DNA of 64,000 nt from Kitagawia praeruptora (taxonomy: Eukaryota > Streptophyta > Magnoliopsida > Apiales > Apiaceae): positions 68,118,001 to 68,182,000 of the forward strand of contig CM075350.1 in the NCBI GenBank assembly GCA_037693485.1. The letters are read 5' to 3'. Numbering within the stretch: the first letter of the stretch is position 1; each line of letters starts with the position of its first letter. This document shows, one piece after another, positions 46,866 to 59,940 of this stretch. Under the pieces are notes generated by a model. That model searched no databases, was not told the DNA's origin, and saw nothing but the letters and a program-made list of their open reading frames with translations. A program made the translations under genes and the position numbers.

Positions 46866-49280
46866 ATTCTATATGATCAGACCACAGATGCCAATGCCAT
46901 GCTGAGGACCATGTTCAAAAATCTATATGGAGACAGACTGATCACTGAGGTCCCAGTACATGACATGACTAGATTTGAAGTTCAGAGACTCAAAGAACAA
47001 TCCCTGTCTGGCTTCAAATCTACTGAGTTATTCAGCAAAGTAGATGCACTTGAGAAGGAGGTGGCTACTCTCACCAAGTCCAATGCTCATCTTACAGACA
47101 AGGTTGCACTTCTAAATGACCAGTTGGACACTCAAGCATCCACCACAGCTGATGTCCTTCTGCATCAACAATCCATGTTAGCTGCTATGATGAAGCATAT
47201 GGGTCTCCCTCTACCTGATGAATCTTCAATCCCAAAGGACATTTCTATAGCCTCTGTGCCTGACAACAAGCCTAAGGGGGAGAAGAAGGCAAGGAACTCA
47301 AATACAAAGGGGGAGAAAGACATAAAAATCAATGAGGGTGGTCAACAAAGAGTTTCAAAATCTCTACCTAATGTGCCAGGCAAAGGAAAATCCAAAGTGG
47401 ATGAGCCTCCATCTATCTTGCCAGTTGTCACTCTACCAATTGTGCACATCACTACTCCTGGAGGACAAAAGCAATCCATAACTACCACAGTGGTTGCAGG
47501 GAGTATGCCATCTGACAAACCTCCAACCTCTATATCTGAGAGTGCCAAGCCTGTAGAAGTTAAAGTTGTTACTGAGGCCAAGCTGCAAGAAGTTGCCAAC
47601 TCAGATGTTTATCATGATAAAGCCTTCTTGGAGTTTCTGAAAGCCATAAGGGAACAGGTTGGTGACACTCAGTTCTATCTGAGGGAGGTGAAGAAGCAGA
47701 TTGACTACATCACTGTCATCCCCAAGAAAGTCAATAATCTATGGGTCAAGGAGATAGTGATGATATCCAAATTAAAGATATGGCATCTAACATACCAGAC
47801 TCTACAAGACCTAAAACACTCAGAGATAGATGCCATACTTGAGCTCATTGAGAAGAGGAATGAGAACAGCAAGAGTCTGTTTGATGATTTGAGGAATGGC
47901 CAACCTTCAAGGTTACCAGAAGTGATCAAGAAGCCATGGACAATCATTTATCAGTCTGGCACCAGAATTGAAGACATTAAGCAATTGGTCATTCCCCATG
48001 ATCTCACCCCTAGAAATCACAGACTGATCATTGCTATCATTGATCAATTACAGAAGAAGGTTGGAGCCAGAAATGCTGAAGAAACTGAGGCACTGCACAT
48101 CCTCAGAACTTATATAGCAACTGGTGAAATCCCAGAGATGGCTCAACCTAGGAGAAATAAGGATGATGATTCTGAAGATAAAAGTGATGGGAGGAGAAGA
48201 CATCACAGGAGAGATAAGGGTGATGAAGACAAGAAGAAGAAGAAAGGTGACAAGGATAAGGAGAATGATGATGACCAAGGAAGAGTCTATGAGAGGAAGA
48301 TTGGAAAACAGCAAGCCTTAGGCATTGCTAGCAGTAACCTCACCACAACACAAGACTCTAAGTCTAGGGTGAATAATGTTAGTGGTGACCTAGCAAAATC
48401 TACATCTATGGCTTCTGCAACTGTTTTGCCACCTCAAGAAGAGAAGAAGATTCAAGTCAAGAAACCATGTGTATGTTTCAGAAAGCAAACTGCTAATGGA
48501 ATACTACTATGGTCTACCAACAAAGGTCAAAGGTCTCTGCCAAGCAACCATGTCAAGAGGATGAAATTTAAACATGTTGCAAGAAGAGTGAAGCTATCCA
48601 GATCAAGAGCCCTAACAATCATTCCAGGATTGAAACTCCAGCCACTTGATGAAGACTTTGATGAGGAGCAATTGCAATTTCTAAGAGCTCAAAAGATATG
48701 CTTTGCTGCAATTGTGGATGACCACCTTGAGATCAAGTACACTGATGGGAGAGAAATGAAATTCAAACAAGGGGGTTGTCAGAATTGGGGTAAATTGTAT
48801 GAGATAGAAAGAATCATTGCATTGCTGGACTCTAAAGACAAGGTGGAGAAAGTATGGAAGCTGGAATTGATTGACTTTATGAAAATGAAGAGAGATTATG
48901 CTGAAAAGATAAGAAAGGGCTGCTATGAGAAGTGGTTAGAAAGGGAGAAAGAAATTGACAGACTGGAGATTGAAGCAGAAAAGCTAAGGGCAAAGGGATT
49001 GTATAGAGTTCAGCTTGATCCCTATGTGGTGAAGTATAGGAGAAGAAATGGAGACAATGTCAATATAAGAATGAACCTACTTAGTCACTATCCTGCCTAC
49101 ATTCTGAAGCCAGTGCTTGAAGATTTCAAAAACTCTATCATGATTGAAGAATTGGATGCTATGGCAGAAATCATAAGAGCAATAGATGAGAATGCAAGAA
49201 AGGAAAAAGAAATGAAACAGAAAGCATATGATGATCTACAAGCCAAAGCAATGGAGATGCAATCAAATGAAAATGGCTAG
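46866..49280 (+). pseudogene. Extra ORF, C-terminal segment (about 800 aa)
   Basis: Continues in the same frame; the first ATG is 46899. A heptad-rich stretch at about 47030-47150 (VDALEKEVATLTKSNAHL) looks like a coiled coil. Further on are a linker with Pro/Thr/Ser, a helical region (47600-48110), a very charged Lys/Asp/Glu/Arg block (about 48150-48290), and a C-terminal part with a second likely coiled coil (KEIDRLEIEAEKLRAKG). The last 45 residues are the part kept in copy 1. No membrane segment is visible. Possible roles are structural or nucleic-acid binding, but nothing specific can be claimed. Confidence 0.78.
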
Positions 49281-49420
49281 TACCTCATCATATTGTAAGA
49301 GCATTTATCTTGTAATTCCATTTATGTGTTCAATATACATACCTGTACTTTTAAAGTCTTATCTTTATGTATGTTAGGCTTGTTATCAGACATGAAATTG
49401 TGACTAAGGGTCTCACTCAC

Positions 49421-49434
49421 AATTTGGGGGAGAT
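49421..49434 (+). other. Polypurine tract
   Basis: AATTTGGGGGAGAT immediately before the 3' LTR; primes plus-strand DNA synthesis. Confidence 0.9.
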
Positions 49435-50725
49435 TGTTAGTTACAGAGGCATGCCTGTACACATCTAATAACAAGCCTAATTGTTTGTAATGCTTTGCAT
49501 TACTTACATGACCTCTTAACTGAGGGAACCTCTAGCTGTAGAGTTTCTGTCTGTATTGTACTTATTGTAGGCATCAAATCCTAGTTGTGTAATTGTAATT
49601 ATAAAGTCTAGAATAATGCTTGAAAGAAGTTCCAAGGTTCATGCCTCAAGCAAGGAGTTAAAGACTGTCAAATAATCACAGTTGGGGATTTGAAGAAATG
49701 AAGAATTTGCCTAAGTACCAATTCGAGAAGTATATTTGTCTATTCGAGAAGTCCAGCATTCGAGAAGTCAGGGATTCGATATCTCAAGACACTATTCGAT
49801 ATCTCTGAATACACTGTTCGATATCTCATTCGATATCTCAGGGATTCGATATGTCTACTACTCTATTCGAGAACTCAAGAAGTCAACAAGTCAATATGGT
49901 ATTCGAGTTCTCAAAGAGTCAACAAGTCAAAGTTCCATTCGATATCTCAAGGACTCAGAAAGCTATTCGATATCTCGAGGATTCGATAAGTCAAATGTTC
50001 TATTCGACAACTCAAGGAATCCTGATGGAAAAGAGCTATTCGAGAAGTGATTCGATATGTCAATAAAACAGTATTCGAGAACTCAGAGTTATCGATCAAG
50101 TCAATTCTAGTTCTCGAATCACTTACTTAGTCACTTCTCGAATACATTCTTGGAGACAAAATACTGAAGAAATTGTAAAAGTCAGAAAACTGCAACAAGC
50201 CAATGCACTTTATGGACCACAATCTGTAACGTGCTCTGGAAAGCCTACAAGGAAGCTTGGAGAGATATAGAAGAGACAAGGAGCTAAAGAAGTGGATCTA
50301 AACAGGCTTTGCAAAGTCAAATCTGTAACCGTTTGGACACTTACTCAAAAAGGATAGACAGACTAGAAAGTAATTTGTTTAGCTACCTTATTTGCAGTAA
50401 GTAGGCTGTATCCATGTTCTATAAGGACACAGCCTCACCTCATAACTTAGTAACTTTTGTGAGTCAAGTTTTTCATACACTGTAAGCTATATCTCTCTGA
50501 GAAAAACGAAGCTGAGAATACTACCATTTGTATTCACAGATTGTAGCAACCTTTATCTAATAATACATTAGATTAAAGTGATATTGTGTCTTGTGTTGTT
50601 TCTTTATCCGCACCTTCACTTCTACACACACAGGCACTTATCTGCTACATAGACTCAATCCAAGAAAAGTTCAAGAATCCATTCACCCCCCCTCTGTATT
50701 CTTTTACCGTATTCAATACTCAACA
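49435..50725 (+). repeat. 3' LTR
   Basis: 1291 bp; same ends as the 5' LTR. TTCGAGAA (either strand) occurs eight times: 49722, 49743, 49759, 49866, 50039, 50074, 50111 and 50135. TTCGATATC-type motifs fill the gaps. TATAAGG at about 50420 lies between AGGCTGT and ACAGCCT arms. Confidence 0.95.
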
Positions 50726-51181
50726 GTTAAACTTAAAACATAACAATAATATTAATATTACTAATTATATTATTACAACCCTGCTAACAAGTAATAATAT
50801 TAATATTACTAATAATATTTATTCTAATTTTAGTGTTCATGTGTCCAAGTAATAATATTAATATTACTAATAATATTAAAATGTGATATAAGTGTATGTA
50901 TAGAATCTTTGAGAGAGGACTTTTAATTGGGCCGAATCTAGATTATAACTATAGTTTATAAGTTGAGCAATAAAAATTATATTTGAGTACTTAGCAAAAA
51001 AAAATATATTTTTTGTCAAACCCGAGTTTGACCCCGATTACTCGGAGTCAACCCGAGTCTTGACCGAGTTATAACAAAAACAGGTTTTTGATCCGATTAG
51101 TCACTACTCGGATCGATTTAGGGGTCCAAAACGAGTACTCGATCGAGTACTCGGCCCGAGTTACCGATTTTTACAACCCTG
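50726..51181. other. Right part of the split hAT element
   Basis: Begins with the GTTAA target copy. Short repeats of AATAATATTAATATTACTAA (50750-50880), then a terminal region of ACCCGAGT/CCGAGT motifs (51020-51181). No gene. Confidence 0.8.
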
Positions 51182-51314
51182 GAAATAAGTATTTTTTTGG
51201 CGTCATTTGAAATTGCAACCAGCCACACAACTCACGAGTCACGACACACTCTCCTGCCTCCCTCTCGATCTACTCTCTCCTGCCTCCCTCTCGATATACT
51301 CTCTCTCTCTCGTC

Positions 51315-52659
51315 GGATAAATGATCTATTTCATCACTCTACATTAGCAAAACTTTCATGCGTTATCAGTCAAAAAAAGTTTTTAAACATATCACTATAC
51401 AAATAAAATATTTCAAATAGGTTACTGTACAATAAAAAATTTCAAGACCGTTAAAGTTTGACGGAAAACGTTAAACTGAAAATCAACTTTCAATTTGGTC
51501 ACTGAGCGTTAAAAACAAAAATTAAAATTTCAGAAAAATTATATGAATTTAAGAAAAAAAATCAGAAAAATTCCTATTATATGAATTAAGTAAAAATTAA
51601 GTGAAAAATCAGAGAAATTCAGAAAATTTTCGTAAAAAAATTTTAAAATTTTTTAATTCGAAAAATTTTGAAAATTTTTAAATCGCAAAAAATTTATACA
51701 CATATCTTAAAAATATTCGAAAAAAGTTTATACGCATATCTTGAAATTTTTTGAATTTTTTAATTTGAAAAAAATTATACGCATTAAACTAAATGTATAT
51801 ATCCTTTTTTAATTCGAAAAAATTTCATTCGAATGAGTATGTTCTTTTTTAGATTAAATTCTAATCATTCAAAAAAAAATCACTTTTGATTGAAAAAACG
51901 TGATATCTTAAAATATTTGTTTGCATGTATCTATTTATACGCATAAAAATTGAATAGGTATGTTCATTTCTACATTTAATTAAATTCTAATCATTTGAAA
52001 AAATGTAAAAATTCAAAAAAATTAAAATTCTTTTGTATCAATCAAGTTGTTTGATTTTGTTTAGCAATCATGAACTTTGTTTAGCAATCAAACAAGTTGT
52101 TCGAAAAATTCAAAAAAATAAAAAAAAAACGAAATTTTTCTGAATTTTTCAGAAATTTTTTCATATAAGTAATTTAAATTTAAGAAAAAAAATTTCATAT
52201 AAGAAAAAATATGAATTTAAAATTTTAAAAATTTCTTATAAGATTTTTTATTCAGAAAAAATAAGATTTTTTATTCTGAAAAAATAAGATTTTTTATTCT
52301 GAAAAAATAAGATTTTTTATTCAGAAAAAATAAGATTTTTTCTTAAATTTTTACGAAATTTAAAATTTTGAAATTAATTTAAGAAAATTTTCTGAATTTT
52401 TATTTTTATGAATTTAATTTAAAAAATTTTAAGAAAAATTCGAAAAAGTTTCAGTTTCAATTGGGAGTGATTTGTTTGAAATTTTTTTATACGTAACTGA
52501 AAATTTTATTGCGCAATGTCACCTTTCCGTTAGTCAACTTAACGGCAATGACCGGTTTGAAATATTTTAATTATACAGTGATGTGTTTGAAAATTTTTTT
52601 GGACTGATAACCCGACTGAAAGTTTTGCTATTGTACGTGATGAAATAGATCATTACCCC
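51315..52659. mobile_element. Long-TIR element, possibly Mutator-like
   Basis: About 120 bp at each end are inverted copies: AATGATCTATTTCATCA at the left, its reverse complement near 52637-52654, then matching blocks with AAAACTTTCA and TTATCAGTC. The centre is extremely AT-rich (AAAATTTT words, with four TAAGATTTTTTATTC-type repeats at about 52240-52330). No TSD or transposase was recognised, so the family is uncertain. Confidence 0.6.
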
Positions 52660-52665
52660 TCCCTC

Positions 52666-52716
52666 CCCCCCGCTCCCGCTCCCGCTCCCGCTCCCGCTCC
52701 CGCTCCCGCTCCCGCT
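52666..52716. repeat. (CTCCCG)n hexanucleotide microsatellite
   Basis: About eight units of CGCTCC/CTCCCG next to the right TIR of the preceding element; a GC-rich island in AT-rich DNA. Confidence 0.93.
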
Positions 52717-53034
52717 AATTGAGTCAATGTTTTCACACACACATAATACAATCGATGATATGTACTCAATCGAAGAGCAGTTGGTAACCCTAGGACAAGT
52801 TTATTTGGGGAAAATGGCTCGTCAAATGAAGAGCTCGTCAAATATGGCTTCCCTGAAGACATCTGGTAGTAATTTATATTGTGTAAATTTTCAGGGTTTC
52901 TGTCCAGTTGTTTAAACATGATTTATATAATTATTTAGGCCTGTCTAAAAAAATTGATCAATTTAATTTAGTAAAATAACATAAAATAAATTATAATTAC
53001 TATAAAATAATCAATTACCTTCAATATATCTATA
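52717..53034. other. Short unique stretch and start of Helitron-like DNA
   Basis: 52717-52920 has a less AT-rich, gene-like composition with a 62-codon ORF at 52727, but no recognisable protein; it could be a captured gene fragment. From about 52960 the sequence matches Helitron bodies seen elsewhere in the window. Confidence 0.4.
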
Positions 53035-55445
53035 TCTATACTATTATATAAAAGCCGAAACATTAAAAGTTTAGTCGGTCGGTCGGTACGGTACCTGTTG
53101 ATTTTACTTATTTACCCTTACTTAATTATAGATAAAATCCATATTTGAAAAGGTAATAGCTTGAAAAAGAAGTAAAAAAGCCAAGTTTTGAAAAGAATAG
53201 ATTTTAGTTAGAAAATATAATAGTCGAAAAAGAAGTAAAAAAAGTTAAGTTTGAAAATGAGATATTTTAGTTTAAAATTATAGAAAGGATATTACCTTTT
53301 AGCTGAAAAAGGTAATCGGTTAGTTGCGGGAGTTTAGGTGGCGCTCTAAGATCGTATCAATCTATTTTTCTAATTTTTTAGAATTTTAGAATTATAAACA
53401 CTAATAAATGTAAAAATATCATTTAACATATTAGAGGTAGAATAGGTGTTCGAATTTATAGAGGAGAAGAGTTCAAATTTATAGGTAAGACATATGATTA
53501 GAAGTTCTATTGCAAGTAGAATAAGTATTTATAATGCCTATGATTAAAAGTTCCTTGGAAGTATAATAGGAGTTCGAATTTATAGAGAATAAGAGTTCAA
53601 GTTTATAGAAAAAACATATAAATAAAAGTTCTATTAAAAGTAGAAAAATATCATTTAACATATTAGAAATAGAGTAGGTGTTCGAATTTATAGAGGAGAA
53701 GAGTTCGAATTTATAGGGAAGACATATGATTAGAAGTTCTATTGGAAGTAAAATAAGTATTTGTAACGCATATGATTAAAAGTTCTATTGGAAGTAGAAT
53801 GGGAGTTCGAATTTATAGAGAATAAGAGTTCGAATTTATAGAAAAAACCTATAAATAAAAGTTCAATTAGAAGTAGAATAGGTGTTTTTAACATATCAAA
53901 AGTAGAATAGTTGTTCGAATTTATAGAGAAGAGTTCAATTTATAGGGAAGACATATGATTAAAAGTTCTATTGGAAGTAGAATAAGTATTTATAACGCAT
54001 ATGATTAAAAGTTCTATTGGAAGTAGAATAGGAGTTCGAATTTATAGAGAATTAGAGTTCGAATTTATAGAAAAAACATATAAATAAAAGTTATATTAAA
54101 AGTAGAATAGGTGTTTGAATATATAGAGCAGACATATAATTAAATATTTTATAGAAAGTACAATCTTCTTAAATTATACTTTTTTATATAAGTTAATTAC
54201 ACCTTTATTAGGAAAATTTATTCATAAATCCAATACTATTGTCATAAAAAAGTCATCGTTTTTTAAAAAGAAAGTAATTGATGTATTAACATAACAAAAG
54301 AACATTATCATGTAGGAATCCTAAAAAAATACAGGAGTATCTATAATATAAAGAGAAAATAAGATGTGTTTTCATTTTCTAAAACTCCATAATTTTTTGA
54401 AAGTCTAGAATAAGCATAAATTGGAATTCGCTCTATTTTTTAGGTTTTGATCTGAAGGAGTAAGTTGTTATGTAAGATAAGTATCATCAATAATATGTAA
54501 TGAAGTTGGAATTTCGATCCCAAATGAGAGCGGCTCGAAACGTGTTTAACGGGAAGACGACTCACTATAAAAGATTGTATTAGCTATTAAAATATCATAT
54601 TGGTGTTATAAATTTTATTTCATTTTTATAATTTGATTTTTATGTATAAACATTATCATACAAGTGATATATGTAAAACTTAGGTTTTTGATTTTAACGA
54701 GAGAGCAGATCAACGGTAACAACCGTGTTTAACGAGAAAGCGGTTCATTAGAGAAGACCGTAAAAAAAAGTTTGAATTTATAAGGAATACATATAATAAA
54801 ATGTTTTATTTGAAATAGAATACGAGTACGGTGGAGACATCTTATACAATTTTTTAAAACTATATATTTTTTTCTTAGAAATCCTTTATTTTAATTTTTT
54901 TATACAACTTAGTTATACATGCATTAGAAAAATTTATCCATAAATTTAATATTATTCTCGTAACGAAAAGTCTTCGTATTTAATTTTTTTTGATATGTTA
55001 ACATAACAGAAAGACATTCTCATGCGGAAGCTATAAGTTTAAAGAATATACAAATTGGGATTTACTCTCTTTATATAATGAAGTTAGAATTTCGATTCCA
55101 AATTAGAGCGGCTCGAAACGTATTTATCGGGATGACGACTCAGTAGAAAAGATTATATTAGCTATTAGAATTTGATAATGATGACATAATTTTTTTTATT
55201 TTTACGATTCGATTTTATGGATAAAAATTAATATATAAGACTTTATAATATATGTTAAAGTTGGGATTTCGATTTTAACGAGAGAGCGGCTCAATCGAAA
55301 GAATCATGTTTAACAAAAAATCGATTCATTAGAGAAGATTATTTAATTATTAAAATTTAATATTAATATTATAATATAACATAAATGTATTGAATTTTTT
55401 AAAAAATATTGTAACGCCGCCGCGAAGCGCGGCTTTATCAACTAG
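53035..55445 (+). mobile_element. Helitron F (2411 bp)
   Basis: Starts TCTATACTATTATATAAAAG and ends with hairpin GCCGCCGCGAAGCGCGGC, then TTTATCAACTAG. Flanks A (53034) and T (55446). The sequence rejoined across it reads as a continuous older Helitron body. It holds a 232-bp tandem array and, near 54520-54760 and 55090-55310, repeated segments with GAGAGCGGCTC-type motifs. No Rep/helicase gene. Confidence 0.8.
53411..54130. repeat. Tandem array, period about 232 bp
   Basis: Unit starts at 53446, 53678 and 53911 (GTGTTCGAATTTATAGAG) give periods of 232 and 233. A shorter fourth unit follows. Within each unit GTTCGAATTTATAG and AAAAGTTCTATT are repeated. Confidence 0.85.
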
Positions 55446-56060
55446 TTTCACTTAAAACATGTCACCTTTTTAATTTTCTCTAACTAAAATCTCTCTTTTT
55501 CAATTAGATCACGGGTGTTCTATTTAATAAAATAAAATAACAATATCATAATATTAATAATTAACCAGTTAACTTTTTCAGCTGAAACGTATCATCTTTT
55601 CTATATTGTGTAACCAAAATACCTATTTTTCTAAAAATATCACGGGCAACATTAATTTCTCATTTTCTAAAAACATTACGAGCATTTTTATTTAGTAAAA
55701 TAACACAATTAAATTGTAATTACTATAAACTAATCAATTACCTTTTTCACCAAAAATATGTTTCCTTTTTAATTTTTTCTAACAATGATCTCTCTTTTTC
55801 CAATTAAATCACGGGTATTCTATTTGTTAAAATTAAATAATAATTTTACAATTACTTATAATTAACCGATTACTTTTTTCAACTAAAATCTATCATCTTT
55901 TCAATATTTTTTAAATTAAAATTTCTCATTTTCTAGAATTATCACGGATAACGTTTATATGATTATTATCAAATCATCCCATTTAAAAATTTAAGCCTCC
56001 GAAATTCGTATTTTAAAAAAATTAATTCAAATTAATAAAAAAAGTCATCTAATATATATA
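55446..56060 (+). mobile_element. Older Helitron body (interrupted and truncated)
   Basis: Continues the sequence before 53035. It matches, inverted, parts of Helitron C (blocks with AATCAATTACC and TAACTAAAATCTCTC). It lacks a proper 3' end where it meets the TIR elements near 56060. Confidence 0.55.
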
Positions 56061-56173
56061 TATAGGGTCCTACTCCACTACAAACTAAAATTAACTACAA
56101 GCTAAAAACTAAACACTAATCTAATATTTCAAGCTAATCTAATGACCAAACTAGGGGTACCCCAATACAAAAA

Positions 56174-56472
56174 ATGCTTAAAATAATTGGCTCTATCCAA
56201 CAAAAAAAAAAATCATTGTTCACGTGATGACGTGACAGTGGATTTCACTGGTTAATGGTGCTTCGCACCTTCTTGTACGGCGCTTCGCGCCTTTATCATT
56301 CTAAAGTTGTAAGGAATGGCAATCAATGGTAAAGGCAATAGACGATTGACGGGTGTGTCGAGAGCCTTCGGCCCTCATGACTACCTAACTCATCCGTTTA
56401 CTGTCTTAAATGCTTCGCATTTCTACGGCAGGGATTTTTTTTTTGTTGGATAGAGCCAATTATTTTAAGCAT
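56174..56472. mobile_element. TIR element with a row of TTC-loop mini-hairpins
   Basis: The ends are about 40-bp near-perfect inverted repeats (ATGCTTAAAATAATTGGCTC, then TATCCAAC and a long A run). Weaker symmetry with GGGTACC continues outward to about 56150 and 56492. Inside are hairpins GGTGCTTCGCACC (56257-56269), GGCGCTTCGCGCC (56279-56291), GCCTTCGGC (56364-56372) and AAATGCTTCGCATTT (56408-56422). No protein; superfamily not determined. Confidence 0.72.
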
Positions 56473-56535
56473 CTTTCGTGAAGGTACCCTTGGCGGGAAA
56501 CTTAGAATAGATGAAATATAATTAATTTAGTGTTA

Positions 56536-56711
56536 CAGTTAAACCTCGATTAAGTAATATCCGATAAAGTAATAACCTCGCTTAAGTAATAAATTTCGTC
56601 GGTCCCAACTTGGGCCAGTGTTGTAAAGTAATATTCTCGCTAAAAGCATAAGATAATAAAAAATTAGAAAGCCATTAAGGGCCCAAGTAATATGTAAAGT
56701 AATAATTCCAG

Positions 56712-56748
<37 letters not shown>

Positions 56749-57335
56749 GGCCTATATATATATATATAATGTATATGAGTTACAAAATTTAATTCTTTTT
56801 AAAATATGAATCTCTAGCAGCTTGTTTCTTCTTTCCACTAAAGCCAAAATTAACCTCATCCTTGACTTTAGGTAAAGCATATATAATTACTGGTATGTTT
56901 TGCTCGTGTTATAACAAGTAATTGTTCAAAGTATTGATGAAATTCTATCATGTTAATATTATCATTTAATATTATGTTGTATGTTCATGAATTTATATTT
57001 TAGAATTACAATAAACTTTAGATGATTGAGTTTCTATACGATGTACACAACACATGTTACATGTATCTAGTGCAATTTTTTTATATGCATGAATCTAGTT
57101 TTTAGATATAATTAATCATAACAAAAGTAATTTTAGATCAAATACATTGCATGTGATTGATTCTTGTTTTTAAGCATAAAGTATTATTATACATAAACAT
57201 AAAAATTCGGTAAAGTAATAAAATATTACTTTATTGATAAAGTAATAAAATATTATTATATCGATAAAATAATAAATTCGGTAAAGTAATATTTTTTCCC
57301 GGTCCCAAAAGTATTACTTTAAAGAGGTTTAACTG
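56536..57335. mobile_element. Tc1/mariner-like non-autonomous element (800 bp)
   Basis: Starts CAGTTAAACCTCGATTAAGT and ends, inverted, with TTTAAAGAGGTTTAACTG. TA at both sides (56534-56535, 57336-57337). Many TAAAGTAATA motifs near both ends, and a central (TA)n. No transposase. Confidence 0.82.
56714..56746. repeat. (AT)n microsatellite
   Basis: About 16 uninterrupted AT units inside the mariner-like element. Confidence 0.95.
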
Positions 57336-57390
57336 TAGTTTGTAGTTTGTATTTAAGGATTGGTTTGTATTTGAGCAAAAGCATATACAT

Positions 57391-57402
57391 ACATATATAT
57401 AC

Positions 57403-57464
<62 letters not shown>
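57391..57464. repeat. (AT)n microsatellite with ATAC interruptions
   Basis: Over 70 bases of AT, with ACATATAT variants at the left. The poly Ile-Tyr ORFs on the minus strand are artefacts. Confidence 0.96.
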
Positions 57465-57467
<3 letters not shown>

Positions 57468-57491
57468 GTATATAGTGTGACAAAAGAATAT

Positions 57492-58193
57492 CAATGCTGA
57501 GCCAAAACATTAAAAGTTCAATCGTATGGTACCTGTTGATTTTACTTGTTTACCCTTACTCAATTACAGATAAAATCCATCCTACTAACTAATCAATTTC
57601 CTTTTTCAGGTTAAACAAATTATCTTTTCTATTTTTCAATAACTAAATATGTCCTTTTTCAGGTAAAATACAATACAATATCTTTTATATTTTATCTAAC
57701 TAAAATTTCTCCTTTATTAATGAATTTCTTTTTTCAGGTTAAAAATATTACCTTTTCTATTTTTCAATAACTAAATAATTTCCTTTTTCAGATAAAATAC
57801 AATATATTTATCCTTACTCAATTATAGATAAAATCAATTACCATTTTTACCTAGAACATGTTATCTTTTTATTTTTTTCTAACTAAATCCTCTTTTTTTC
57901 TAATCATATCACGAGCATTCTATTTTATAAAATAATATAATAATTTTTTAATTACTAATAATTAACCGATTACCTTTTTCAACTAAAACCTATCATTTTT
58001 TTCAATATTTTCTAACTAAAATCCCTCATTTTCAAGAAATATCACGGATAACATTTATATAATTATTATCAAATCATCTCATATAAAAATTTAAGCCTCC
58101 AAAATTCATTTAAAAAAAAAATTAATTTAAAATAATGAAAAAAAATTATATTATATTAAAATAAATCCGTGCATCGCACGAGTATTAAGCTAG
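57492..58193 (+). mobile_element. Short Helitron-like element with damaged 5' end
   Basis: The left part (GAGCCAAAACATTAAAAGTT) aligns with the 5' region of Helitron F but lacks its first bases. The right end has hairpin TCCGTGCATCGCACGA, then GTATTAAGCTAG and T. Confidence 0.6.
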
Positions 58194-58302
58194 TATTCTC
58201 TTATATATGGTTTAATTAAATTTACTTTTCTAATATATATAATTATATATTTTTTTAAATATTTATTTGTTATTAGTTTACATATCAAATTGTTGTTGAA
58301 AA

Positions 58303-59940
<1,638 letters not shown>

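Larger units (their letters stand above)
36596..50725 (+). mobile_element. Complete Sirevirus-type Ty1/copia retrotransposon (14,130 bp)
   Basis: The order is LTR, initiator-Met PBS, gag, PR-IN-RT-RNH, long linker, extra ORF, polypurine tract, LTR. It is flanked by the 5-bp duplication GTTAA (36591-36595 and 50726-50730). Copia order (integrase before RT), large gag, and an ORF after pol define the Sirevirus type. The length is well above an ordinary 5-kb copia. By eye the LTRs differ at about 12 positions and one C-run indel, so insertion is recent. Internal coding frames nevertheless carry four stops and one frame change. Confidence 0.93.
36419..51181. mobile_element. Non-autonomous hAT-type element split by the Sirevirus insertion
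   Basis: The left end is CAAGGTTGTAAAAATCGG and the right end, reverse complemented, CAGGGTTGTAAAAATCGG (one mismatch in 18). It is flanked by an exact 8-bp duplication GAAATAAG (36411-36418 and 51182-51189). Without the retrotransposon it is about 628 bp, non-coding, with many GAGTACTCG and ACTCGG motifs near the ends. Same family as 7769-8151. Confidence 0.88.

Noticed and set aside
49721..50142. CRISPR-like array in the LTR
   Set aside because: Motifs are short, unevenly spaced, occur on both strands and repeat in every LTR of a eukaryotic retrotransposon.
52727..52915. Small ORF next to the hexanucleotide repeat as a gene
   Set aside because: 62 codons without a recognisable domain; kept only as a possible captured fragment.
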